Below are positions 11,691-24,662 of a DNA stretch of 64,000 bases, piece by piece. Origin of the DNA: Bolinopsis microptera (taxonomy: Eukaryota > Ctenophora > Tentaculata > Lobata > Bolinopsidae); NCBI RefSeq assembly GCF_026151205.1, contig NC_087078.1, positions 9,626,675 to 9,690,674 on the forward strand. Reading direction: 5' to 3'. The first letter of the stretch is position 1. Each line of letters begins with the position of its first letter. A model generated the notes under the pieces. The model had not been told where the DNA came from, did not search any database, and saw only the letters and a program-made list of their open reading frames with translations. The position numbers were made by a program, and so were the translations under genes.

Positions 11691-14324
11691 TTGGTTCTCA
11701 CATTTCACACTCGACTCATCTCACCGTTGCAACTTTCAAATGGCTTGCTGTCCTCGTTGTGTTACCCTACACCCCTCTTACTGCACTTACTGAATTTTCT
11801 TACCGTTTCGCTGTGAAGTTTAAAGGGTTTTAAAGTTAGCAATTCGAGCGGCACACCCGTAAAATCGCACTACACTTGATTCCCTTGCATAGCGCGATAC
11901 GTGAACCATTAGATTTCTAGTTTGATTCCGTAAGGCCTATCGATCCTTCAAAACTATCGAACCTATACTATAGCAAAAACAAAACATATTCTTGGATACT
12001 CCTCAAAGCCTCAAAGTTTATTTTTAGTATTTTTCACAACTGAATTACGTAGTATTACCTCATTACCTAATAATTACATCATACCTAGTATTTACCTGGT
12101 ATAGCGCTCTGCTGATTTATGTTTTAAACTTTCTCCTGTCATAATGAGGATAATAGTTCCTTTGTGTCATAGTTAGTTCCTGTATGACCTACCCTCACTT
12201 CCTTCCACAGCTCATCTCATAGAATATATAATGATAATCCGCCTTCCCACTAAAAATATAGTATATAATATAGCTCATTTGTCTTTTACTTTAAATTTTA
12301 ATAATTGTGATTTGTTTTTGTTGGCTTGTACCTTGCTTTCACAGCGGTATCGCTTATACGCTTATACTATAGTATAGCTTATCACTTATCTTTATTTTAA
12401 GTTGATCGTCTCTCGAAGTTTTAAACAAGGCTTTTGGATTCCTATTAAAGTGTGGGTTGGATAATGAATATGGGTTGGTGGTTAGGGCCCTGTCGGTAGA
12501 TTAAGGGATAAAAAGCGTTAGTCGTTGATGCAAAATCAAATTTTAGGCTTAGCATTGGGGGTGAGATGGATCAGTCGATCAAATGTCAATTTCAAACACC
12601 CACATTAACTTATAGGAATGGCACTTGGGAGACTTTTATAATGACCATTATAGACCCAAGACGCTACTCAGATTTCAGTTAGTAACGGAACTGGAAGTAC
12701 GTGATGACAAATCAATATTCTGCAGAAATTGTTACAACTGCAAGTTACTAAGTTATAAGGGCTACAGTCTCAATAGATATAGTCTCAATACATAATAAAT
12801 TAACAAATCCGCGGTATCACGTCAAATCTTGGTCTGCATCATACTGAGTTCCTTCGACTTAAAGACGGACAACTTGGGTATCAGATCCCGTTGAAATATG
12901 TACTAATAGCGTATAACAGGGCTTCCCAGCTCCCTGATAAATTGTACCACACCTATCATGTGAAATGCTGTGCTTGGCTCTCAAGGAAATGAAACTGGTA
13001 ACCAAACTATAGTGTTAGCCGTGTTTCTCCTGTTCCTTGGCGTGGTTATGAGTTTAACTTTAACATTGAATCACATGCATATATCCTTCACAACATTATT
13101 ATGTCTGGAAATTAGGCAATAATTACAGTATTCATAAAACCGGGGTATTGTTGGTGTGGTTGCTGTGCTTTGCATTTTTGCTGTTGCTGTTAAATCACCT
13201 ATAATTTCTGATCGTATAAATATACTATACAAAATTTGATGCAATCAAACATTTGATACAATCGAAAATTTGATACCATCAAAAAATTTAATAATATCAA
13301 AATCAGATGCTATCAAAATTATCCTCGCACTTGTTTTTGTTAAACCATTTTGTTAAACCATTTTCTTGCTGTTAGCCTTTCGTCGAGACAGCAATTCCAT
13401 ATAAAGATATAAGCCCCTACCTGGACTGCACACTTATAGGTGCGTATAAATATAGTGTTATCACGGCAACACTATGGTATCACACCAGGCTACAAGTTAT
13501 AGTAGCCGTGGTATCTAAATAGATAATTTCAACACCTCGTATGTTAAACTAGAGTTGAAATCCTACTCAGTCACCAAACGTAGCAACAAAATATTAAATG
13601 AGTTTATAAATTTAACGGAATTTAAAAGAATCAGTGAGTTAACAATATATTTCTTTTGAAATATCTGCACTGATCACATCGATATTAAAGTAATAATCGG
13701 TATGGTACTACGGTATAGTACCACGGTATAGTAACATTACACAATTTTAACTGATCGAAACGGGAGCAAAACTTGATATATATAAAATTTACATATATAT
13801 ATTATATATCAAGTCTCGAGCTGATGAATATGGTACAAAATGAGATAAGATCGAAAGAATATGTTTGCAACGTTAAATTTAGTCTAAAATGATAGTGCTA
13901 ACTAAATTAAACGCAGATATAGAGCATATTTAAAAGTTGTAAGTAATGAGCTTAGTAAATTAAGATTTATATTTTCAACCGAACGAAACTATTATCTATC
14001 GAACACGATTTTAATAATGTAAATTGTGAGTTAGAAAAATATTCAACTAAACACGAACACCTGTTCCGCGAACACCTGTTCGCGAACAGGGGTCGGGCTA
14101 TCTAGATACTGCCTATTTAAATACTGTAAATTGTGAGAAAGATATTCAACTTATTGTTGAAATGTTTTAGATTTCTATACCATACCCCGCCCTAACTGTA
14201 CACAATAGAGTTACTTACCACTTAGCAATACAATTTTGTACGACATTAAAAAGATATCCAAAAAGATACGCTTAAGTCATATTTCAAGCGAGAAAAATGG
14301 CTTTAACAAAGGGCTTTATTTTAG

Positions 14325-17300
14325 GAAATCAGTGCGCTGGAGAACGAGACGTTAATGGAGTCAAGGAAGCAACTGAGGCTGGGAAGCATCAACTCCCTGC
14401 AGCGGAGTGTCCGACATGTTAAGAGATACAACGTTCTTGTGGTCGGTTAGTAATGTTAATTGTTAGGGTTTAACCAAGTGATAAAACTGTTGTAGTTCAC
14501 AGTACAATTCATGTGATGATATTGCAGAACTTTTTATTGGATAACACAAATTCGCACTATCAACCCAAAATTAAATTTCCCTCCCCAGGTGAATCAAGGT
14601 TGGGCAAGACAACAATCATTCAACAACTACTACAAACCCAACGGATCTCCAAGGCAAGGAGTTCCCCTGCCGACAATAAAGGTAATAAAAACCTCTGCTC
14701 CTTCATAAAATCCTCAAACTCTGCTCCTTCATAAAAACCTGCTTTCTGATGGAATTTTGCGTCTGATATCAGGAGCTTATTGTCGGATATCAGTGGTAAT
14801 ACCAAGCTTTAAGAAATTCCGCGTCACCACCTGGTTATTAAATTCCATGATACGCGAGACTGTCAGGAATCTGGAAAGCGTATTGCTATTTTACGTCTTT
14901 TGTCAAGTTCAGAGTTTAATTGTCGTCATGTGAACGGCATCATGCGTCACTCATGATTGCACGTGGGCGCACGTGTCAACAAAACTGTCGGAAAATGGTG
15001 AAATCTTCAGTGAAGTATTGAGTATTTACAATCAATTTACAGATTCCTTGAAGATAACATAAAACATTTCAGTGGGACCATTCGCATGCAGAAAGGAGTC
15101 GATAATAGAGACAATGTTGCTAAAGCACAAGCGATCAAAGCTTGTTCTATCTCTGATAGAAACCCCGGGATTCGGACCCAGCTCCATGGGAACTGACTGG
15201 TAAGCTTTACTTAGTTGTCATAGTGATAAACTCATCATGGTGATGTAGCTATCACAGTTGCACAATACACAGTTACAACGGTGACAGTTACCACCATTTA
15301 TGTTTGCAATTATCTAAAAGTGCATGAAAACAGTTTTCAAGCTGAACAATCGTGAATTTTCGTCAAGGAGTTATATGTTAAACGCAAATAAACCCCCCGG
15401 AAACGCCACTGCAGTACCCAACCTAAACATGTTACCCCCAACCAAGACAATGCTATCTCGCCATCCTTGTTCTCTTTATGGGTTTGCTGCTCTCCAGCAT
15501 CTTTCGACCCACTTTTATTTGTCTACTTTGGATAAATCTAGGCTCATAAATCTCATTCTTCTGATCATAAATACATTTTCATGAATTCTTTGTGACACTT
15601 TCTCTCTTTCGTTGGATAATCCTCTTATTTCGACAAGAAATAATATCTTAATAAGATATTTGACTATCCATATACATATAGATTGTACATAATATGTACC
15701 TCCATTATCCCTACAACCCTTAGATATTACTAAAACACCGACAACTGTACTTTTTCAATGAAATCAGTCCAACTAATAACCTCACCCTTTCAGCTGGCAG
15801 CCTGTGATGGATGAAATAAAGGGTCGTATCAGCAAGTACATGTCGGAGGAGAACAGTATCAACCGAAGGATAGTGGTCGATCACAGAATACATTGCTGTA
15901 TTTATTTCTTGTCACCCTTCGCTTCTGGGTGAGTTATTTTTCACTTTATTGCTATTTGTTCTTCAAATATCATCAATAGCATCAATATTCTATAATGACG
16001 CTGAATTAAGATGATGATTATTTATTAGAAAATATAGCAAAATTACGGAAAGCCCGAAAACAGTGCAGTTGTAGGACAATAAGCTAATAAGAGTAGAAAA
16101 CAGTGCAGTTGTAGGACGATAAGAGTAAAAAACAGTGCAGTTGTAGGACGATAAGAGTAGAAAACAGTGTAGTTGTAGGACGATAAGAGACAAGAGTAGA
16201 AAACAGTGCAGTTGTAGGACGATAAGAGTAGAAAACAGTGCAGTTGTAGGACGATAAGAGTAGAAAACAGTGCAGTTGTAGGACGATAAGAGTAGAAAAC
16301 AGTGCAGTTGTAGGACGATAAGAGTAGAAAACAGTGTAGTTGTAGGACGATAAGAGTAGAAACAGTGCAGTTGTAGGACGATAAGAGTAGAAAACAGTGC
16401 AGTTGTAGGACGATAAGAGTAGAAAACAGTGTAGTTGTAGGACGATAAGAGTAGAAAACAGTGCAGTTGTAGGACGATAAGAGTAGAAAGATTTCGGTAG
16501 AAGATAAATTAAGATTTAAACCTCTTAACCACACCTCTTTGGCTAAATAAGCTAATTCTGTCAAATTTTGAGTAATTTCTTCTGCCGGCCAATCCAGGTT
16601 TAATATTAATCCAAAACTAAATAAATTTAGCAGTTCTGAACCACACGTGCTATAACACGTGCTATAACTACTGTCAAAATTAGTTCATTCTGTCTAATTT
16701 CGACCACAAATGTTCTATTCGGATTCCAGTTTTAAGGATATTATTTTGAAACCATGATTACGGATAGCAGTTAGGAATCGAAAGCTAGAACGTTGTCATC
16801 AAGTTTGAATGCGGGGAACGGACCCCAACCCATATGCACGGTGGCGCAGGCAACAAACTGCCAAATTTGGTCCATAAGTATTGGTATCAATATTTACAAT
16901 TACCCTGAAATACATAAAACATTTATGGGCCTTCGCATGTAGAAGGGTCCTGACTCTAATGAAATTTCATAAGAGGACAAGATAAATGTTTGTTATGACA
17001 AAAACCATTCGCCCACTATGGGCAACGACTAATTTACTAGTTGTCATAGATAATCATCATGGTGATAGTATCACAGTTTTGACAATGAACAGTTACATTA
17101 CATTGACAATGTTATGGCCTAAACTACAATATCTGAAAGTTATAGCTCAATCATTTTTAAGATATGTAACGAAATACCCGAAAACCACCATACCAATAAA
17201 ATGCCACCAAAATGCCTCGATCTTCTCAGGTTTCGCCGATATTCGCCGGAATTTGTCTCATGTAAATTGTAAAACTCAATTCAGTTTTCAAAATCTTTTG

Positions 17301-20300
17301 CATGAATTTTTCGGAATCTCTCTCGAAATCGCTATTTCGACAATATTTTAATAGATATTTGATTTAGCCATCAAAAAATTGGTCGCAAATTCCCATTATC
17401 TCACAATAAATTACAGAAATTGCCGCAATTTTTTTGACAATCAATCCAAAATCCTCATTTCATCAGGTGGAATGGATAATTAAGGGTCGATTCAGAAACA
17501 TTGTCATGGCAAAATTGAAACGATGAGGTAAGTGTATCAAGAATACATTGCGATTTATTTCGCGACCAGATATGGCATTTGTGATTATTTTCTTGTTTAT
17601 TTCGCTTAATATCTCCACAATTTCTATAAACCATGATAATTATAAGAATATACAATTACGAAAATAGTGAGTTGTAGGCCAATAACTATTAGAGTATAAA
17701 AGTAGTTTACGATAAAAAAAAAAGTTGCAGTTGTAAAATCCAATATTTTATAAATATATTAGTATTAACCCACCTTCCCCCCCAGATTGAGGCCAGTTGA
17801 TATTGAGTTCATGAAGACAACTTGCAAACTTGTCAACATAATCCCAGTGATAGCTAAAGTCGACACCATGACAACCCAAGAGTGCAAGAAGCTCAAAGTG
17901 AAGGTTTGAAGAACACCAAACAGTCGTAAAATTACTTTAATGAAACTTGTAAATAAAAACGTTTAAGAACATTTTTATTTTACCCGACATAAATGTCTAT
18001 GTTATTTAGACATTTATATGAGTATATATGAATATATATGAGTATATATGAGTATAAAAGTCTATGTATGAGCGGCTAAAGGGTACCCGGACCTCGCAAA
18101 CCTCGACATCCCCTGTCACTTATGCTCTTATAATCATAGACTACAGTAGTAGTAGTAGTAGTAGTCACTTAAACTCTTATACAGGTAGGCTTTTGGCTTA
18201 GAGTTTGGCTTAAAGTTTAAGTGGTCTGGTTAGTGTCAAGGAACCAACTCAATTCCTCTAAATTTCATTGCTTTAAATATTATAATTTCAGATCATTGAG
18301 GACTGCGAAAAGAACGATATTTCCATTTTCAATCCAGAACTGTTTGATTTGCAGAATGTGGTAAGTCGCTGATATTTTTATGCTGATACCCTGTTATATT
18401 TTTTACGGAGGACACTCTCATTAAACAATCAAGTCTGAACATTGTTAGGGAGTGTTAAAAAAGAGGTGGATGTTAATCAATACAGCTGAAGCCTCTCCGT
18501 ATCGGTCATATAGCCCAACCTTTGCTATACTTAGAATCTGCAATTCGTCATCAAAACAACCCACGGTAGTCATTGTTACCTCATTCTTATTTTCTACTAT
18601 ATTTTCGTGGACACGAGACTGATCGGCAGACAATGACAGTACACAGACAGTGTAACTTTTACAGTGTCCAGGAAGTGTTGTCATCTAATTAAGTTCCTGT
18701 TGTGTCATCATAGTAACACTATACATAATACTATGATATACAACTCGTCTTAGCGCGATTAACTATCCTGATATACTGATATGTAGGTTGTCATTCTGTT
18801 AATCGCTCATCAGACTATGTGTCATCCTGTTAATCTCTTTAATTGCACTATTTTAGGAACTGCTGCTCCTTAAACCTTATCACGCTATCACGTCTCACCT
18901 GTCTGCTTTTCAACACGGTTAATAATATCACGCCGCTTCCATAACTGCCTCCTGTTAAATGAAGTCATTGTGAAGCACGGACCTTTTAAACCATAACTAC
19001 CACAAGCTAAATAAAGTCACTGAATACTGATGTAGTGCATGGGTTCCTTACCTGTAATGAAACCATATTGCACGTGCATCTGTGCCACTGCAGTAACCAT
19101 CGAAATTGATAGCATATGGAGTTCTAAATTTTCTAGGCCGCTTAGTTCTTTAGTTGTAAATATGGAATCAGTTAACTATTTGGACAACCACCCCGCCCAT
19201 TTAATTGCCCTCTATGTGGTGACTGGTATCTGATAGAGTGATCATGGGCTTCATACATACGTACTATGTAGTGCCAACCTCACCAACCACTAAATATTAA
19301 AATTGGTATACATAATTAGAGATATTAGGACGCAATGAAGCTACCGGACCACGATGTATGGGGACTTGCCACCCCATGGCAACATTAAAATATATCGACT
19401 CTGTTACATCGTTTCCTGTTAATATATGCAATCAACTGAACGCCTGTGTCCCCAGGATGACACAGGTCCCTTTCAGATAGCGCCCCCATACTCCGTTATC
19501 GGAGGAGACGCAGTTGTGTACAGCGAGTCCGGACAGAAGATCGGGAGACAGTACCCTTGGGGATTTGCAGAGGTCAATAATGAGGAACACTGCGATTACA
19601 TCACCTTACATGATATTCTACTCAAGTAAGTATGCCATAGTCTTAGACTCTGAATTTGTTTCAATGATCAATATTTGTTTCAAGTTTAAAAACATATTCT
19701 CATTCTTGAATGAGGATGTACTTATTTGGTATTATCATCAAATTATTAATCTGATATTTTGAAGTATTGTTGATGTTGTTGCAAAGCAGAATGAACTGTG
19801 AGATAATTACGGAACCAAGCCGCTTCTTTCGAATTGAAACTTAATTCTACGATTTCAGGACGTGTATTGAAGATTTTATAGAGTACACAGACAATGTTCT
19901 CTACGAGAACTACAGGATGAACCACCTAAAATCCCTGGACCTTAACTCTTCAATCGACCTCATCGACAATAACTCTGTGTCTGAAGGCCCAGGGGAAAAA
20001 GAAGCACTCCTCCGAGAAAAACAATACGAGGTATTTTCCCTTCTTATTTTGGATTTTAACAGCTTTTGAGCAATGAAACGCATTTCTTTGTAATAGCCTT
20101 TTTTTTCTTACTGTGAATTGTTTTCTTTCATTACCAAAATGATGTGTTGAAGGCGGTTTTTTGTCTTAACAAAGAAGACATTTCTCTCCCACATTACCAC
20201 ACTTCTTAAAGTTCCAACCATTCATAGTGATAATAAGGCCACACTTTGGTTCAGCCTTTATACTCTCACAGTACATGATAATAACAGTAACTCTATTACA

Positions 20301-20675
20301 GTTAGAGAAGTTGAAGAGACATATCGAGCAGATTAACAGAAGGATGTCAGATAAAGACTCACTGATGGAGGTTTCCAGTTCAGACAGAGATTCTATTCTT
20401 TCTAGGTAAACAATATAAATCGATTATGTGATTTCTTAATTGTGAAGTTTGAGAGGTATGAGGACATAGACTGAGTAAGTATTTTCGACTGACGAGTTAG
20501 CTCAATCCATGAAAAAACTGAAGAAAAAAACTGGGAAAAAAATGGTTTTGATTTTTATGGTTAGCTAGTACGATAAATTCACACCGAGTATTACAAATTT
20601 TAATATTTCAGCACCAGCAGCGATAAGAGTATGGAAAAAGATAACATTTCTGTAATCCCTGAATCAACTCTCTGA
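14325..20675 (+). CDS. Septin GTPase, ten coding exons
   Basis: Septins are membrane-associated GTP-binding proteins that polymerise into filaments and rings. Exons: 14325-14445 (first in-frame ATG 14355), 14589-14681, 15073-15199, 15794-15928, 17786-17903, 18292-18360, 19456-19625, 19859-20030, 20302-20405, 20612-20675. All phases join, giving 380 residues from 14355. The P-loop is GESRLGKTT in exon 2, the G3 box is ETPGFG in exon 3 and the G4 box is AKVD in exon 5. The septin-specific CWQP and RQYPWGFAEV motifs are in exons 4 and 7, and a short charged C-terminal helix (EKLKRHIEQI) in exon 9. The G3 aspartate usual in septins (DTPG) is glutamate here. An AATAAA lies at 21199. A longer N-terminus through 9094-9123 is possible. 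The family call is firm; the orthology group is not determined. Confidence 0.92.
16055..16490. repeat. 32-bp minisatellite in septin intron, about 14 copies
   Basis: Units of about 32 bp carrying AAAACAGTGCAGTTGTAGGA and CGATAAGAGTAG repeat almost without change. The reverse strand is open for 173 codons because the units lack stops there; this is not evidence of a protein. A decayed version (GTGAGTTGTAGGCC) recurs at about 17665-17735. Confidence 0.9.
16855..17735 (+). pseudogene. Decayed tandem duplicate of septin exons 3-4 region
   Basis: This intronic segment matches 15010-16080 in the same order. Shared pieces include the acceptor region ATAAAACATTT with TTCGCATG, the intron motif TAGTTGTCATAG..TCATCATGGTGAT, and the exon-4 pieces AAGGGTCG..TCAG and AGAATACATTGC. 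It ends in the minisatellite motif. The exon copies carry deletions, stops and lost splice sites, so they are not usable. This is an old tandem duplication of about 1 kb inside the gene. Confidence 0.8.
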
Positions 20676-21198
20676 GCAAGAAGTCTTGCCGAACAATCGT
20701 CGAACATTCACTGAAAGTTCACACTTCCATTAGTTCAAGTTTGAGCTTTTGAGCTCTTCTCTGGTTGGACTCGAGTATTGTGATGTATCCAAAAGGAGAG
20801 AAAAATTATCACGATGGGCGGTTCTGAGCCAGTATAGATGCACTACTAGTCTGGTAACTATGGTAACCACTACTCTGTGGTGGATTTATGAACGAATTTG
20901 ACACGCTAATAAACAACGGTCGGGATTGTTGTGGACTTGCATTATGGAACTGCACCGTGGACTCGCGTTGTGAATTTGTACAGTGAACTTGCATTGTGGA
21001 CTTGCATTGTGGAGCTGCACCGTGGACTTGCACCGTGGACTTGCACCGTGGTATCGAATCCAACATACAAATGACTCGAACTCAGGAATCTCATGGCATA
21101 AAAGCTATGGTTATGAGAGTATAGATTGTATTCAGTTGCAATTTTGTAACTTCTGCTGACTTGATTGATTCAGTTAAAGTCTTCTTCCGTAGCTTTCA

Positions 21199-21204
21199 AT
21201 AAAG
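21199..21204 (+). terminator. Polyadenylation signal AATAAA (septin)
   Basis: It is the first canonical AATAAA noted on the + strand after the septin stop at 20675, giving a 3' UTR of about 540 bases. It was assigned by position only. Confidence 0.5.
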
Positions 21205-22278
21205 TAAAGTGGCTCTGTACGCTGTTGGACCTATTGGGATCATGAACTTATAAAATAAGTATAAGTTATCATCGATCTGTGTAGCCGAATACGAGTGGGC
21301 AAGGTTACAACTACGATCTTCAAATGAACTCTTGAAATTTAACAACATATTTGTCATTGAGACGATTACAATTTACAAGCTTTCTTCAAATGTGACTACG
21401 ATGAAGCTATGTGTGTCTCCACTTCAATCTTTCAATGAATAAAATTGAACTCGGAAAGTACGTTTCTCAAAATAAAAATGATCTACTACGCTACAATGCG
21501 TATATGATAAATTACTTATGAGTATGACCCAACCATTCATTACTGATTTTTATCCTTTTGAGAAACTGCTATCCGAACTCTCTCTAGAACTGACAGTGAT
21601 TTTAATTGTTAGTGTTAAAGTGATATTGCTGCTTACTATTTGTGCACTCATTTACTGATTTTAAAAGCATCGTAATACTGTTTTATCTTTTAGAATTAGG
21701 TTATTTAGGTTTTTGATTTTGTTTTGTGTTTTTTTTATAGTCCGACTTCTTTGAGCCCAGCTTAAGAAATTATTCCAGTTATGTTAAGAGTACAAGCAGT
21801 GTATCTGATGCTTCGTTAATCATTTAACACTTCCTCTAAGACAAGGAAAAAGAAGTCGGAATAGTTCATTTCTATTAATAATGATTCATAATTTTTAAAA
21901 ACATATGGAACTTGTGATTTTATCTGAAAGTTGAAAAACATGGATCCAAAACTTTTGATTTCAATTTGGGTATACAGAAAGACCAAGAAACTTTTTTATC
22001 AAATATTATACGCGATTATATTGAGCTTATGAAGTTTTCTAGTTCTGTTCATTTCAATTTTATAACACCCAACCTGTTTAAATCTTTTCTTCAACAACCT
22101 TTCAAAAAGTAAAAAAATGTCAGCTTTAAACGTAAAAATTTTCAGTCATTTTTAAAAACGTGGGTGGATAAAACTCACGTTTTAATTTAATGACTTGGCT
22201 TTATACATTTTATTACTTTATTATACCGGCGTTGTAATTTTAAAAAGCCTAGAAACTTAATCTTATGTAAGTGGAAAT

Positions 22279-22402
22279 AAGGGACAAAAGAAAATCGATT
22301 ATTTTTACCGCGATTGATACTGCAAGACATATAATCCGTTTAATCCGTTTAATCCGTTTATAAAATTTGTACCAAATTTGCCGCGATTTCCTTTTGTCCC
22401 TG
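22279..22402. mobile_element. hAT-like MITE, copy 4
   Basis: This 124-bp element has ends AAGGGACAAAAG and CTTTTGTCCCTG, and a perfect 8-bp target duplication, GTGGAAAT, at 22271-22278 and 22403-22410. The interior differs from the other copies, with a TTTAATCCG triplication at about 22337-22360. Confidence 0.85.
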
Positions 22403-23324
22403 GTGGAAATGTGCTGTTCATCTCCGAACCAAAGACTAAGAGCTGCGAGATGACAAAATATGATACGAGTACCATACAAACGTCCACACTACACAACAAA
22501 TCCACACTCGTATTCATTTGCAAGGTATCGGAGTAACCTCAGTGAAATAGCAGCGGGAAACTATGCATGTTATAGACTTTGTAGTTACAAAACAAAAACC
22601 AAGTGAGATATTACCGCCCAGAAAAACCATGTGATATGAGATGATTCGTTCAATTGACGGATAAGGCTCGATATCATATTCATAAAACGATGCTCTGCAA
22701 TATTTTTGGAAACCGGAACTGGATTCAGAGGCCGGATCGGGAGTCTGACACGATACGATATTTTTCGAAACATTTTTGTTTGCAAAACTGATCAGAATCG
22801 AGTTAAACGTAAATCTTAAGTAACATTGTTCTTAGAGCCTATTCTCAAATATCTCATATATCACGACCTACAATTTTATTGTTGCACAAATGACTTAAAT
22901 ATTTGAATTCTCGTGTGTACAAACCGTAAAAGTCTTCATTAAAATCCAACGTATTACAAGCTGTATTATACAAACTGTCTTTAATATTGTCTACCATTTC
23001 TGATTTCATTATGCTGCTGTTCCTGCATATATTGTATATTAATGTTTTCTTGTGATGTGGAAATGGAATCACCGCATATTTTTTGCTTTTCAAAATATAG
23101 AAGCTTTTAAAAAGTCTCGATCATGTGCTTCAAAACATGACCACGCCTACAATCTTATATACCTATACAGTATACAGTGTATATACTTATACAGTATACA
23201 CTATACTCACTATGCAATATATCAATGTATATCAGTATTTTTAGCTTCTACACAAATAAAAGATTAAAGATTGTTGCCATTCTTAAGCCTTTAAGATATA
23301 ACCCATCTAATACCCACAGATAAG

Positions 23325-24662
23325 ATGGTGGTCAATAACCATGACGACCAGGGTAACCATGACGATACATCGTCCTACTACACCGACACAACAGTTCCAT
23401 ATAGATCAATAGCCACGGAGTGCCTTCCTCCAGCCAACCAATGCGACACACCAACAGACAAACAAACAAGCAGTAGCACTGTTTCCTCGCAAACTAATTT
23501 CAGTTGTGAAGGTTCAGATTCCGAGGTCTGGTGCTGTGGTATCAGGAAAAGGAGGAAACCAAAGGATAAAAAACTTCTAATTAGACGAACTTCTAAATCT
23601 GACTCCCCGTTTGATAAATTGAGTTTTGAGGAAAAGAAAACTTTTATGGATTTAGTCAAAGAACCACCTGCTTTATTATTTGGTGCAACATACGATCAAT
23701 TAAAAAACACTAAAAGTGATAGCGGAAGTGACAGCGAAGAAGATGATATCACAATAGATGAAGATGAAACGTCAATGTGTACTGAATCAAAATGTCACTG
23801 TGACCATAAAGCAGAACCATCTGATAACTATCAGTTACCTCACGTGGTCACCAATCAGTTCAGTTCATCATGCAGTGTAGCGCAGCACAACACAACGTAT
23901 CAGCCTAGCAGCGGTGCGCAGCACAACACAACCTTTCAGCCTAGCAGTGGTTCTCAGCACAACACAACCTATCAGCCTAGCAGTGGTTCTCAGCACAACA
24001 CAACTTATCAGCCTAGCAGTGCAGCTCAACACAACACAACCTATCAGCCTAGCAGTGGTCCTGCTACAAGGTCTCTTACGTGCGATCAGGAAGATAATGG
24101 TCAACCCCTGAACTGTGGTGTAACCATGGTAACAGAGTCTAAATTTGTGGATTATACTTGTTATCAGAACCCTATTACAAATTATTCAAATCAGACTAGA
24201 TGTATGTACGAATCTGGCGGACTTGTTTTCGCAGCTCAAGCTTCGATTGAACGAATAAAGTTTCCACCGAAAGTTCCAGACTTGGCAACCTTCCAGCAAG
24301 ACCATCAACCAGCTCATCAAACAGAAAATCCAAAGACACAGATGCAAGACTCTGTCAGCTGTTTGGAAGGTATACAATCCCAATCAACCCTCAACGGGCA
24401 ACAAACCGTAATAAATATTGCTGCTCCAGAAGATGTGGCCACTGAACAACCACCCTGCCCATCTCCTGACATCTCAGAAACAATCCAGGTGTGCAGGAGG
24501 CTCAGTAGCACTGTTTCTAACACTTTCTTACCGTGGCAGGTTGAAGGATGTGGTGGCCCGTTTAAAGGAGGTCTAGTAGCTGCGAGTAGAATGGGAACTA
24601 AGTCCAGAAGGAGGACTCAAATCAGGGTGGGGCAGAGATTAAGAATCGTCCCTAAAATTTGA
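23325..24662 (+). CDS. Unrecognised 445-residue low-complexity protein
   Basis: A single open exon runs from ATG 23325 to TGA 24662. An acceptor-like TACCCACAG just upstream (23319) suggests a non-coding 5' exon. I do not recognise a domain. The protein looks largely disordered: Ser/Thr/Gln/Asn-rich, a basic patch (GIRKRRKPKDKKLLIRR, about residues 73-89), an acidic stretch (DSGSDSEEDDITIDEDE, about 131-147), and five copies of a 12-residue repeat of the type QHNTTYQPSSG (23878-24060). There is a basic C-terminus (KSRRRTQIRVGQRLRIVPK). No signal peptide or membrane segment was seen. A nuclear or scaffold role would be consistent but is a guess. The frame and length are unlikely by chance. Confidence 0.75.
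   Translation: MVVNNHDDQGNHDDTSSYYTDTTVPYRSIATECLPPANQCDTPTDKQTSSSTVSSQTNFSCEGSDSEVWCCGIRKRRKPKDKKLLIRRTSKSDSPFDKLSFEEKKTFMDLVKEPPALLFGATYDQLKNTKSDSGSDSEEDDITIDEDETSMCTESKCHCDHKAEPSDNYQLPHVVTNQFSSSCSVAQHNTTYQPSSGAQHNTTFQPSSGSQHNTTYQPSSGSQHNTTYQPSSAAQHNTTYQPSSGPATRSLTCDQEDNGQPLNCGVTMVTESKFVDYTCYQNPITNYSNQTRCMYESGGLVFAAQASIERIKFPPKVPDLATFQQDHQPAHQTENPKTQMQDSVSCLEGIQSQSTLNGQQTVINIAAPEDVATEQPPCPSPDISETIQVCRRLSSTVSNTFLPWQVEGCGGPFKGGLVAASRMGTKSRRRTQIRVGQRLRIVPKI

Larger units (their letters stand above)
9124..14324. other. Non-coding stretch (possible long intron)
   Basis: I see no supported gene. It includes a run of 26 C at 9210-9235, a short minisatellite at about 11490-11690 and AT-rich unique sequence. 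If the exon at 9094 belongs to the septin, this whole stretch is its first intron. Confidence 0.55.
20676..23318. other. Septin 3' region and intergenic sequence
   Basis: It begins with the septin 3' UTR, which includes a GTGGACTTGCA(C/T)TGTGG-type short tandem repeat at about 20930-21060 and an AATAAA at 21199. From about 21250 on I see AT-rich sequence, one hAT-like MITE and no gene with supported structure. Confidence 0.6.

Noticed and set aside
16043-16564. 173-codon open frame on the minus strand
   Set aside because: It is made of about 14 copies of a 32-bp minisatellite inside a septin intron; openness follows from the unit lacking stops in that frame.
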